Source of the DNA: an uncultured Clostridia bacterium
GTDB taxonomy: Bacteria; Bacillota; Clostridia; Oscillospirales; Acutalibacteraceae
Reading direction: 5' to 3'
NCBI GenBank assembly: GCA_944384865.1
Contig: CALWVC010000083.1
Coordinates: 1 to 6,505 of the forward strand
DNA length: 6,505 nt
The notes beneath the pieces are model-generated. The model searched no databases. It was not told where the DNA came from and was given only the letters and a program-made list of their open reading frames with translations. The position numbers were made by a program, and so were the translations under genes. Shown piece by piece: positions 1 to 5,939 of this stretch (within the stretch, counting starts at the first letter, position 1; every line of letters starts with the position of its first letter).

Positions 1-96
1 GCCTTTGCACCGGTGGGTGCAGCCGCTGACAAACAGTGATACGCGCACCCCCGGACCATTGGCGACGTCATGTTTTTTTATCGTTGCATAATGCAC
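1..96 (-). CDS. nrdG: Anaerobic ribonucleotide reductase activating protein NrdG, N-terminal 32 codons (runs off the left edge)
   Basis: NrdG is the radical-SAM activase that uses a [4Fe-4S] cluster and S-adenosylmethionine to place the glycyl radical on NrdD. Reading the minus strand from a GTG at 96-94 gives a protein starting MHYATIKKHDVANGPG and continuing RVSLFVSGCTHRCKG up to the window edge. The NGPG segment and the start of the radical-SAM CxxxCxxC motif (C26, C30, and presumably the next residue just outside) are typical of NrdG. The start is supported by GAGGA at 103-107, six bases upstream of GTG; there is no in-frame ATG. It begins 15 bp after the nrdD stop, so the two are almost certainly cotranscribed and possibly translationally coupled. 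Only the N-terminus is visible, so intactness cannot be judged. Identification is secure from motif and neighbour. Confidence 0.93.
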   Translation of the reverse strand, partial: MHYATIKKHDVANGPGVRVSLFVSGCTHRCKG

Positions 97-111
97 AAAT
101 GTTCCTCGTTT

Positions 112-2238
112 CTACAGATGCAGCACCCGGGCTTTGATTTCTTTGGTCTTGCCTTCGTTCCAGAAATTTTCGCCCAGATACCCGCAGGTCCGGCGGGTGA
201 CGTTCATCTTATTGTGATCCTTGTTGCCGCACTGCGGGCATTCCCATTCGAAATCATCGTTAATGATAATTTCACCGTCATAGCCGCAAACCTGGCAGTA
301 GTCAGACTTGGTATTAAACTCGGCATATTGGATATGGTCATATATATACCGAACCACGTCTTTGAGTGCCTCCAAATTGTGACGCATATTCGGGATCTCC
401 ACATAAGAAATCGCGCCGCCGGAAGAGATCTTCTGAAATTCACTTTCAAAATCAAATTTGGAGAATGCATCGATTTTCTCCCGCACATCCACATGATAAG
501 AATTGGTATAATAGCCTTTATCTGTGACATCCGGAATGCTGCCAAACCGCTGCTTGTCAATCCGCGCAAAACGGTAACACAGCGACTCTGCCGGCGTGCC
601 ATACAACGCGAAGCCAATGCTGGTTTCCTCTTTCCACTTGTCGCAGGCCGCCCGCAGACGTTTCATCACCCGCAGCGCAAACTCTTTCCCCGCAGGCGTG
701 GTATGGCTGACCCCCTTCATCAGCTTGGTCACTTCATACAGACCGATATACCCAAGTGAAATAGAAGAGTAACCGTTGAGCAGGAATTTATCAATCTTCT
801 CGCCGGGCTGCAGCCGGGCGATCGCGCCATGCTGCCAATGTACCGGAGAAACATCAGACAACGTGCCCATCAGCGCGTTATGCCGACACATCAGCGCCTC
901 ATAACACAGCTGCAGCCGCTCATCCATCAGCTCCCAAAACTTTTTCTCGTCGCCTTTTGCAATGATGCCAATCTGCGGCAGATTCAGGCTGACAACACCC
1001 TGATTGAACCGGCCCTCAAATTTATAATTGCCGTTTTCATCTTTCCACGGCGCCAGAAAGCTGCGGCAGCCCATGCATGAAAACACGTTGCCTTCGTAAT
1101 TTTCCCGCATTTTCTTGGCCGAGATATAGTCGGGATACATCCGTTTGGCGGAACATTTCACCGCAAGCTCGGTAATATAATCGTATTTACCGCCTTTTAA
1201 GCAATTGTGTTCATCCAGCACATAAACCAGTTTCGGGAACGCTGGCGTGACATATACGCCCTTCTCGTTTTTGATACCCTGCAACCGCTGTTTGAGGATC
1301 TCCTCCACAATCATGGCGTTTTCCTCCAGATAGGGATCGTCCTCCTGCAGGTTTAAAAACAGCGTAACAAACGGCGACTGGCCATTGGTAGTCATCAGCG
1401 TATTGATCTGATACTGAATAGTCTGCACACCCGAACGAAGCTCATCCTGCGTACGGTCTCTGGCGATCTTCTCAATCTCTTCGTCGCTCAACTCACCGTC
1501 AAACATCTCATGCAAATGTTTGGTGAATTTCTCATAGCTGCGGCGCAGATATTTGCCCAGATGGCGGATATCTACCGACTGGCCGCCATATTGATTGCTG
1601 GCCACCGACGCGATAATCTGTGTTACAATGGTACAGGCAACTTGAAACCCCTTGGGGCTTTCGATCATCTTGCCGTTCATCATGGTGCCATTGTCCAGCA
1701 TGTCGCCGATATTGATCAGGCAGCAATTAAAAATCGGCTGCACAAAATAATCGGCGTCGTGAAAATGCAACACCCCTTCGTCGTGCGCCTTGGAGATCTT
1801 TTCGGGCAGCAGAATACGGCGCGTTAAGTCTCTGGACACCTCGCCGGCAATATAATCCCGCTGGGTCGAAGCAATGACCGTATTTTTGTTGGAGTTTTCT
1901 TCCGCCAGTTCCTTGTTTTCATTGCGCAGCAGGCTGAGGATGCTCTCATCGGTTGTGTTTTGTTTGCGCACCAACGCCCGGGTATAGCGGTAAATAATAT
2001 AAGTCTTCGCCAGTTCCAGCCGGCCCAGTTTCATCAGGCCCTGCTCCACCATATCCTGAATGTCTTCTACCAGAAGCCGGGGCCGGTTTTTCTGCTCGAC
2101 GCTGACAACGATTTTCTCGATTTCTTCATCGGTGGCGCGTTGCTGCTCTTCGACCGCCTGATTTGCTTTTTGAATCGCAATAGCGATTTTGCTGCGGTCA
2201 AAATCAACGATGCTCCCGTCGCGTTTGATGACCTTCAT
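112..2238 (-). CDS. nrdD: Anaerobic (class III) ribonucleoside-triphosphate reductase NrdD
   Basis: Glycyl-radical enzyme that reduces ribonucleoside triphosphates to dNTPs under anaerobic conditions; cytoplasmic. With the ATG at 2238 it has 708 residues, a normal family length. Residues 1-90 form an ATP-cone (starts MKVIKRDGSIVDFDRSKI), the allosteric nucleotide-binding domain. The catalytic barrel holds FNCC (C172/C173) and the thiyl-radical motif MGCRSFL (C391). The C-terminus has the four-cysteine zinc site (C648, C651, C667, C670) followed by RRTCGYLG, where G686 is the glycyl-radical residue. No key residue is missing. An ATG three codons upstream (2247) gives 711 aa, but the AGGGAG at 2248-2253 directly abuts it and is nine bases from the 2238 ATG, so I prefer 2238. 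It is followed after 15 bp by nrdG. Upstream lie a strong promoter, two NrdR-like boxes and a leader hairpin. I did not resolve whether it is the formate- or redoxin-dependent subtype. Confidence 0.97.
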   Translation of the reverse strand: MKVIKRDGSIVDFDRSKIAIAIQKANQAVEEQQRATDEEIEKIVVSVEQKNRPRLLVEDIQDMVEQGLMKLGRLELAKTYIIYRYTRALVRKQNTTDESILSLLRNENKELAEENSNKNTVIASTQRDYIAGEVSRDLTRRILLPEKISKAHDEGVLHFHDADYFVQPIFNCCLINIGDMLDNGTMMNGKMIESPKGFQVACTIVTQIIASVASNQYGGQSVDIRHLGKYLRRSYEKFTKHLHEMFDGELSDEEIEKIARDRTQDELRSGVQTIQYQINTLMTTNGQSPFVTLFLNLQEDDPYLEENAMIVEEILKQRLQGIKNEKGVYVTPAFPKLVYVLDEHNCLKGGKYDYITELAVKCSAKRMYPDYISAKKMRENYEGNVFSCMGCRSFLAPWKDENGNYKFEGRFNQGVVSLNLPQIGIIAKGDEKKFWELMDERLQLCYEALMCRHNALMGTLSDVSPVHWQHGAIARLQPGEKIDKFLLNGYSSISLGYIGLYEVTKLMKGVSHTTPAGKEFALRVMKRLRAACDKWKEETSIGFALYGTPAESLCYRFARIDKQRFGSIPDVTDKGYYTNSYHVDVREKIDAFSKFDFESEFQKISSGGAISYVEIPNMRHNLEALKDVVRYIYDHIQYAEFNTKSDYCQVCGYDGEIIINDDFEWECPQCGNKDHNKMNVTRRTCGYLGENFWNEGKTKEIKARVLHL

Positions 2239-2247
2239 TCCAAACAT

Positions 2248-2253
2248 CTCCCT
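2248..2253 (-). promoter_or_regulatory. Ribosome binding site of nrdD that decides the start codon
   Basis: AGGGAG on the minus strand. It touches the upstream ATG at 2247 (spacing zero) but lies nine bases from the in-frame ATG at 2238, which makes the downstream ATG the likely start. Confidence 0.75.
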
Positions 2254-2378
2254 GATTCATAAAAATTTCTGTTTTTGTATCGTTGCAATCTGTGACACCC
2301 GCCAGCCGCAAAAAGTGCGTTAACACGCCTTGTTGCACCCCTCGGCACACCGCCAACATCACAAATGTTTCAAATTTG
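2252..2378 (-). promoter_or_regulatory. Long 5' leader of the nrdDG transcript
   Basis: From the predicted start point near 2378 to the ribosome binding site lie about 125 nt. The middle (about 2290-2358) is much more GC-rich than the AT-rich ends, and contains stretches that can pair in alternative ways, including the terminator-like hairpin at 2310-2338. A GTTG at 2352-2355 can instead pair with the CAAC inside the left arm of that hairpin. I could not match it to a known riboswitch: the conserved boxes of the cobalamin riboswitch are not evident. The existence of the leader follows from the promoter position; a regulatory role is inference. Confidence 0.4.
2310..2338 (-). terminator. Attenuator-like hairpin in the nrdD leader
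   Basis: On the minus strand GTGCAACA pairs with TGTT and GCAC (eight pairs, a 3-nt AAC bulge, loop AGGCG), directly followed by five T. An alternative shorter stem is GCGT-GTTA-ACGC. It sits between the promoter and the gene, so if it terminates it would attenuate nrdDG. The stem is modest and interrupted, so it could also be chance. Confidence 0.35.
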
Positions 2379-2379
2379 T
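2361..2379. repeat. Inverted repeat at the predicted nrdD transcription start
   Basis: ACAAAT (2361-2366) and ATTTGT (2374-2379) form perfect 6-bp arms around a 7-bp centre. It overlaps the expected +1 position of the nrdD promoter, where a repressor could act or where it would form a 5'-end hairpin in the transcript. It does not match the FNR (TTGAT-N4-ATCAA) or Rex consensus. Confidence 0.3.
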
Positions 2380-2384
2380 AACTT

Positions 2385-2413
2385 ATTATAGCATATCTGG
2401 TATACGTTTGCAA
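2385..2413 (-). promoter_or_regulatory. Promoter of nrdDG
   Basis: Minus strand: -35 TTGCAA at 2408-2413, 17-bp spacer, -10 TATAAT at 2385-2390 preceded by TGC (extended -10). This is a near-consensus vegetative sigma-A type promoter. The start point would be near 2378. Confidence 0.85.
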
Positions 2414-2419
2414 GAGGGA

Positions 2420-2435
2420 AATCTATATATTGTTG
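2420..2435. promoter_or_regulatory. NrdR box, promoter-proximal copy
   Basis: Plus-strand AATCTATATATTGTTG resembles the NrdR box (about acaCwATATATwGtgt): the core C-T-ATATAT-T-GT is complete, while the outer bases differ. It lies just upstream of the -35 element. NrdR is the ATP/dATP-sensing repressor of ribonucleotide reductase operons, so the gene it controls here fits. Confidence 0.6.
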
Positions 2436-2461
2436 TTAAAAAAATAAATTCGTTGTTTTAA

Positions 2462-2477
2462 ACACTATATATCGTCA
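2462..2477. promoter_or_regulatory. NrdR box, promoter-distal copy
   Basis: Plus-strand ACACTATATATCGTCA matches 13 of 16 positions of the NrdR consensus, including the ACAC-T-ATATAT block and GT. It starts exactly 42 bp from the proximal box, four helical turns, so both boxes face the same side of the DNA. Confidence 0.65.
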
Positions 2478-2615
2478 ATTTTTAGGCAGTTCCACCAAGT
2501 GTAATAATTCGAGAAAAAACGTGTAAACAGCCTGAAAAACGATAAAAACAGCCACTAATAACCAAATTTGAAGAATACAAATCAAATGATTTTATGACGC
2601 AAATGGTCGTCTCAG

Positions 2616-2647
2616 CAAAAAGCGGGGCGGTATCACACCGCCCCGCT
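2616..2647 (-). terminator. Rho-independent terminator of the surface-protein gene
   Basis: Perfect 10-bp stem AGCGGGGCGG (2621-2630) / CCGCCCCGCT (2638-2647) with a 7-nt loop. On the minus strand the stem runs into five T. It begins 13 bp after the stop codon at 2661. Confidence 0.92.
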
Positions 2648-2660
2648 CATCTGCAGTTGT

Positions 2661-5189
2661 TTACTTCTTTTTCGACTTGATTAACACGACGCCCGCTGCC
2701 GCAGCCAAAAGCAGGATGCCCGCCGGTAGCGCTACCGCCCCGGTATTTGGTGTTGTCGCACCGTTGCCATCCGCGGTTCCGGAACCAGTGGTATCTTCCC
2801 ATACTGCAGAACCGACCGTTTCTTCCTCTGTGGCCTGCTCTGTAGTTTGTTCTGTAGTCTGTTCTGTAGTTTGCTCTGTAGTCTGCTCTGTCGTCTGTTC
2901 TGTAGTCTGCTCTGTCGTCTGTTCTGTAGTCTGCTCTGTCGTCTGTTCGGTAGTCTGCTCTGTCGTCTGTTCGGTAGTTTGTTCTGTAGTTGCCGGATCC
3001 TCATCCACATTCAATGTGATAACCGTAACTGTCCCGGATATTTCATTCGCCACCAACACCAGCGGCTTGCCGGTTGGGCTGTTTTCAGCCGGAATCGCAC
3101 AGATGCCCTCTGCGCCCAGATCGCCGCTGTTACGCAGATCATTGCTGGAAAAATCCCGGACATTCAGATAATCTGCATACTGCGCATTGGCCGGATCGGA
3201 AATATCATACAGCATGATCCCGCCCATACGTTCCAGGCCGATCAACGCATAGATATGGTCTCCTACCGTCAGCGTTTTAACGTCTTCCGGTTCCGGGCCT
3301 TTTTTGTTGCTTCTGCCGTCCAGCTCGACTTCTTTATGGTTGCTGTTGAAATATTCGGGGAAAAGCCGGGCGGTGACTGTCTCAAAATCCGATCCACTGT
3401 CATAAACCTGTTCCATTGTGTCTGCCCGCCAGATTGAGAACGAACGTCCGCCCAGCAAATAAATGCTGCTGTCATCCAGCCCGTCGATCTCGCTGTTGAT
3501 TAAATATTCCACCTTTTTTTCAGAACCGTTCAGCTTGTCACTGTCAATATTTGCATATTCACCCCATTCCCGGGCGTCGCCTTCATTCGGCGTCAATACA
3601 TAATCCGCACCGTCGATGGTCACCGTCGCCAAGCCGTCCGGCATATATACGCCAAACACCTGTTCGTTTTGAATATTGACGTTGCCGTCGGCGTTCAGAT
3701 CCAGCCCGTTTCCGGTTTGGCTGTGATCTTTAAAGCCCAGCCCGCGAATATCCGTCCAGCTGCCGGTAGCAAGATCCAGCGTGCCAACTGCATTGGCTTC
3801 CTGCAGTGATACATAGGCCGTGGCGCTGTCCTCCGACACGGCAATATATTCCGGTTCGAGATCTACCGACACGGCGGCGCCGGTTTTCAACAGCACGCCC
3901 TGCTCCACCAGTTCCTGCCGGCGGTTGTCGTAGGCAGTGAAATCTGCAATCTGCACCGTGCTGCCGGCCAGATCCTGTGCGTTCAGCGTTACGATCGTCA
4001 CAGATCCCTGCGGATCTGTCGCTTCTGCGCCGTAACCATTCCGTGGTTCTCCCTCATCCGCGCTGAGCACCCGGCTGCCGTCCGGCGTAAAGCAAACCAT
4101 ATCCGGCTGATAACCCGCTTCAAAATGTGTAATATAGTCGCCGTCGGGCGTCAGCAGAACGATGGATCCCCGATCCTGATAAGTTGCGCCCTGCACCGCA
4201 ATGGCGATGATCTGCAACTGTTCATTCACATCCACGCTGGTAATATCGCTGGCCACAAATCCGTTTTCAGCCGCCAGCGTCGCTACATCGATGCGTTTTT
4301 GCAGCGTAAAGGTATTTTGCTGCCCATCCTGCGTTTCTGCCAGCGATACAATGTCCACACACTGGAACTCGCCGCTGACAAGATACATACACTGGTTGAC
4401 GGGATTATATTTTACAATTTCCGCCACGCCGCCGTCCTCATTCACAGCGCCGGTGGAATAACTGCCCAGATATTGCAGCATTCCGGTATCGCTGGTGGTA
4501 TTCAGATGTGAAACCGGCGGCTGCGGCTCTGTCGCGGGCTGCTGCGTCCAGGCGCCGTCCGCCATGCTCCTGGGACGGTACTGCGCAACAAACGCCGGCG
4601 TCTGCTCTTTATATTCGATCACTTCAAAATCCGCTGCGTTATCATCGGTATCCATAAAACTGATCCGGCGCAGCGCCTTTTGTTTAGAGATCTCTCCCGC
4701 GGTTGTTGCGCCTTCGACAGCGTCCTCGCCGGTGGATACACCGTCCACCTGAACGCCGTTATACAGCAGCCGCACCGCATACTGCTTGTTGTCGATGACC
4801 CGATCCCACTGCTGGTCGGCATTGGTAATGGTATATACATGTTCACTGGTCTGTTCCGCCGCGCCGCAGATCAGATAAGAAGTCTGCGCCGGCAGCGATA
4901 CGGCATTGAGCTCCAGTGTGAGTTCTGCGCCGCCGGTATCTCCGTCATCACCGCCACCGCGGTTTGACAGATACGAAACGCTGTAACCGCGCAGATCGAT
5001 ACTTTGCGCCGTGGGATTATACAGCTCGATAAAGCTGTGGGAAATGGGGGTATCCCCCTTACCGCCCCCGCCATAGGTCTGGTTGATCAACAAGTGGTCA
5101 ACCGCCGCAGGCTGTTGCGCGGCCCATGCAGGCACCCAGCAGGCAATCGCCAGAGCCGCAACTAAAAGTAATCCGATGATTTTTTTCAT
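2661..5189 (-). CDS. Secreted, probably wall-anchored surface protein: lamin-tail domain plus choice-of-anchor I beta-propeller
   Basis: 842-residue exported protein of unknown biochemical role. Residues 1-23 are a signal peptide (MKKIIGLLLVAALAIA..., likely cut after AWA). About 30-205 is a lamin-tail-like beta domain (HSFIELYNPTAQSIDLRGYS). About 237-727 is a propeller with the hallmarks of the choice-of-anchor I family: ADEGEP (377-382), DLEPEYIAVS (443-452), GNGLDLNADGNVNI (493-506), TPNEGDARE (533-541), GGRSFSIW (580-587), KGPEPEDV (630-637). Then come 13 TTEQ repeats (734-785), a G/T-rich linker, the sorting-type motif TPNTG (813-817), a hydrophobic stretch and a KSKKK tail, as in sortase substrates with xPxTG rather than LPxTG. 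The repeats would act as a wall-spanning stalk. A GTG seven codons upstream (5210) is possible, but AAAGGAG at 5201-5207 serves the ATG at 5189. It has its own terminator, and its leader carries GC-rich hairpins. Family call firm, function unknown. Confidence 0.92.
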   Translation of the reverse strand: MKKIIGLLLVAALAIACWVPAWAAQQPAAVDHLLINQTYGGGGKGDTPISHSFIELYNPTAQSIDLRGYSVSYLSNRGGGDDGDTGGAELTLELNAVSLPAQTSYLICGAAEQTSEHVYTITNADQQWDRVIDNKQYAVRLLYNGVQVDGVSTGEDAVEGATTAGEISKQKALRRISFMDTDDNAADFEVIEYKEQTPAFVAQYRPRSMADGAWTQQPATEPQPPVSHLNTTSDTGMLQYLGSYSTGAVNEDGGVAEIVKYNPVNQCMYLVSGEFQCVDIVSLAETQDGQQNTFTLQKRIDVATLAAENGFVASDITSVDVNEQLQIIAIAVQGATYQDRGSIVLLTPDGDYITHFEAGYQPDMVCFTPDGSRVLSADEGEPRNGYGAEATDPQGSVTIVTLNAQDLAGSTVQIADFTAYDNRRQELVEQGVLLKTGAAVSVDLEPEYIAVSEDSATAYVSLQEANAVGTLDLATGSWTDIRGLGFKDHSQTGNGLDLNADGNVNIQNEQVFGVYMPDGLATVTIDGADYVLTPNEGDAREWGEYANIDSDKLNGSEKKVEYLINSEIDGLDDSSIYLLGGRSFSIWRADTMEQVYDSGSDFETVTARLFPEYFNSNHKEVELDGRSNKKGPEPEDVKTLTVGDHIYALIGLERMGGIMLYDISDPANAQYADYLNVRDFSSNDLRNSGDLGAEGICAIPAENSPTGKPLVLVANEISGTVTVITLNVDEDPATTEQTTEQTTEQTTEQTTEQTTEQTTEQTTEQTTEQTTEQTTEQTTEQTTEQATEEETVGSAVWEDTTGSGTADGNGATTPNTGAVALPAGILLLAAAAGVVLIKSKKK
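2835..2990 (-). repeat. Thirteen tandem 12-bp units encoding TTEQ
   Basis: Exactly 156 bp = 13 x 12 bp, in frame, encoding (TTEQ)13 between the propeller and the anchor. Units differ only at third codon positions. In plus-strand order, units 5-12 alternate strictly between CTGCTCTGTCGT and CTGTTCTGTAGT (the latter with T-to-G at position 7 in units 10 and 12), giving a 24-bp superunit repeated four times. Confidence 0.97.
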
Positions 5190-5200
5190 GATTTTGTTTG

Positions 5201-5207
5201 CTCCTTT
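5201..5207 (-). promoter_or_regulatory. Ribosome binding site of the surface-protein gene that decides the start
   Basis: AAAGGAG on the minus strand, 11 bases before the ATG at 5189. It lies inside the extension that would be translated from the GTG at 5210, arguing against that earlier start. Confidence 0.75.
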
Positions 5208-5219
5208 CACAGAAACCGG

Positions 5220-5259
5220 AAAACCCGCCGCGTTTTACAATTGATTCTGACCGCGGCGG
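5220..5259 (-). terminator. Terminator-like hairpin in the leader of the surface-protein gene
   Basis: On the minus strand CCGCCGCG (5252-5259) pairs perfectly with CGCGGCGG (5225-5232) around a 19-nt loop, followed by GTTTT. It lies about 30 bases before the start codon, downstream of the putative promoter, so it could attenuate. The left arm can instead be taken up by a GCGG-GCCG-CCGC hairpin just upstream. Whether it works as a switch is inference. Confidence 0.4.
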
Positions 5260-5264
5260 CCCGC

Positions 5265-5284
5265 ACGGCGCAAACGCGCGCCGT
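5265..5284. repeat. Perfect GC-rich hairpin in the surface-gene leader
   Basis: ACGGCGC (5265-5271) / GCGCCGT (5278-5284), 7-bp perfect arms, 6-nt centre. It is the first of two stable hairpins in the leader and lacks a T-tract on the minus strand, so it is not itself a terminator for the downstream gene. Confidence 0.5.
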
Positions 5285-5338
5285 CTTTGTCTGAAAGCAT
5301 ATTGTTTCAAACAACTTCTCATCTATCTGACCACACAT

Positions 5339-5344
5339 ATTATA
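5339..5344 (-). promoter_or_regulatory. Candidate -10 element for the surface-protein gene
   Basis: A consensus TATAAT on the minus strand in the AT-rich stretch between the upstream terminator and the GC-rich leader. I find no good -35 at 16-18 bp spacing and no TGn extension, so it may need an activator or be a chance match. It would give a leader of about 140 nt. Confidence 0.4.
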
Positions 5345-5391
5345 GAAAAGATCATGTTAAATAAGCTATCGCCGCTGTGTATAATACATGT

Positions 5392-5425
5392 AAAAGCCTC
5401 CCACAAATCCGTCTTTGCGGGAGGC
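5392..5425 (-). terminator. Rho-independent terminator of the small membrane-protein gene
   Basis: GCCTCCC (5396-5402) / GGGAGGC (5419-5425) plus an inner CAAA/TTTG stem after one A-C mismatch. On the minus strand it is followed by TTTT. It begins about 20 bp after the stop at 5447 and separates this gene from the surface-protein gene. Confidence 0.85.
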
Positions 5426-5446
5426 CTGGTGATCGCCTGTTCTGTT

Positions 5447-5776
5447 TTATGCCGTCGGGGCCAACCAGCTCAGCAACACCTGTATGCCCCGCGCGGTCAA
5501 ATATAGATACGGACAAACCGCTGCCGACCATTCGCTCCCGGTCTGTACTGCCTGCCGCACCGCGCCGATATCCAAAACATAAGTCTGACCCCATATTTGA
5601 AATTCCAGCTTCTGTTCGGCATCGTCATAACTTGCAATCTGCCGGTCTGTGGATGAAAACGCCCGGTTGATGCGCCAATCGGCAGTCAACATCCCAGCAA
5701 GCAGCGTGGTTACCAGCAGCACACACAGTCCGCTCACCGCCATAGATTTAATAAAAACGATCCATTTTTTCCGCAT
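5447..5776 (-). CDS. Small membrane protein of unknown function
   Basis: 109 residues, starting MRKKWIVFIKSMAVSG. I do not recognise the family. A basic N-terminus precedes one strong hydrophobic segment at about residues 10-30 (SMAVSGLCVLLVTTLLAGML), which could be a transmembrane anchor or uncleaved signal. The middle is polar (about 32-65, with DRQIASYDDAEQKLEF); the C-terminal third is moderately hydrophobic (PYLYLTARGIQVLLSWLAP). The likely topology is one membrane anchor with an outside domain. The ATG at 5776 is chosen because AGAGGG (5784-5789) lies seven bases upstream; an ATG ten codons earlier (5806) has no ribosome binding site. It has its own terminator, so it is probably not cotranscribed with the surface-protein gene. 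No clear promoter was found. The good ribosome binding site and terminator make it a real gene; function cannot be inferred. Confidence 0.75.
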   Translation of the reverse strand: MRKKWIVFIKSMAVSGLCVLLVTTLLAGMLTADWRINRAFSSTDRQIASYDDAEQKLEFQIWGQTYVLDIGAVRQAVQTGSEWSAAVCPYLYLTARGIQVLLSWLAPTA

Positions 5777-5939
5777 ACGCCATCCCTCTGCTAAAAATAT
5801 TTGCATCTATTAGCATACGCATCCGGCAGCCTGCCATACAAATAAAGAACCCCCGACACAGTGAGCTTGTCAAGTAGATGAATTTTTTCTATCTGCATTA
5901 GATCTTATCAAAGCAAATAGCGCGGCGGTATATGCTGCT

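Noticed and set aside
70..2262. Several open frames on the plus strand, and a 137-aa frame at 204-617 on the minus strand, over nrdD
   Set aside because: They overlap an unmistakable nrdD in other frames, have no recognisable motifs, and reflect codon bias of the real gene.
2252..2378. Cobalamin riboswitch in the nrdD leader
   Set aside because: A GGTGCAA-like string is present but the other conserved boxes of that riboswitch are not.
2204..2413. 69-aa minus-strand frame upstream of nrdD
   Set aside because: It overlaps the nrdD promoter, leader and the first codons of nrdD in another frame and has no ribosome binding site of note.
2661..2760. LPAG near the C-terminus as the sorting motif
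   Set aside because: It lies inside the hydrophobic segment; the TPNTG before that segment has the right position.
2835..2990. CRISPR-like array
   Set aside because: Units are directly adjacent 12-mers without spacers and are in frame inside a surface protein.
2677..3437. Plus-strand frames rich in VVCS or FCSLLC repeats
   Set aside because: They are the antisense reading of the TTEQ repeat; a 12-bp repeat without stops stays open in several frames.
5773..5824. GCATACGC followed by (C)ATCC occurring twice, 40 bp apart, at the start of the small membrane-protein gene
   Set aside because: Only about 12 bases and one copy includes the start codon; too short to separate from chance.
5823..5836. 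GGCAG-C-CTGCC as a terminator
   Set aside because: The loop would be one base and there is no T-tract.
5868..5873. Perfect TTGACA on the minus strand as -35 for the small membrane-protein gene
   Set aside because: No acceptable -10 at 16-18 bp spacing; the nearest AT-rich hexamer is over 20 bp away.
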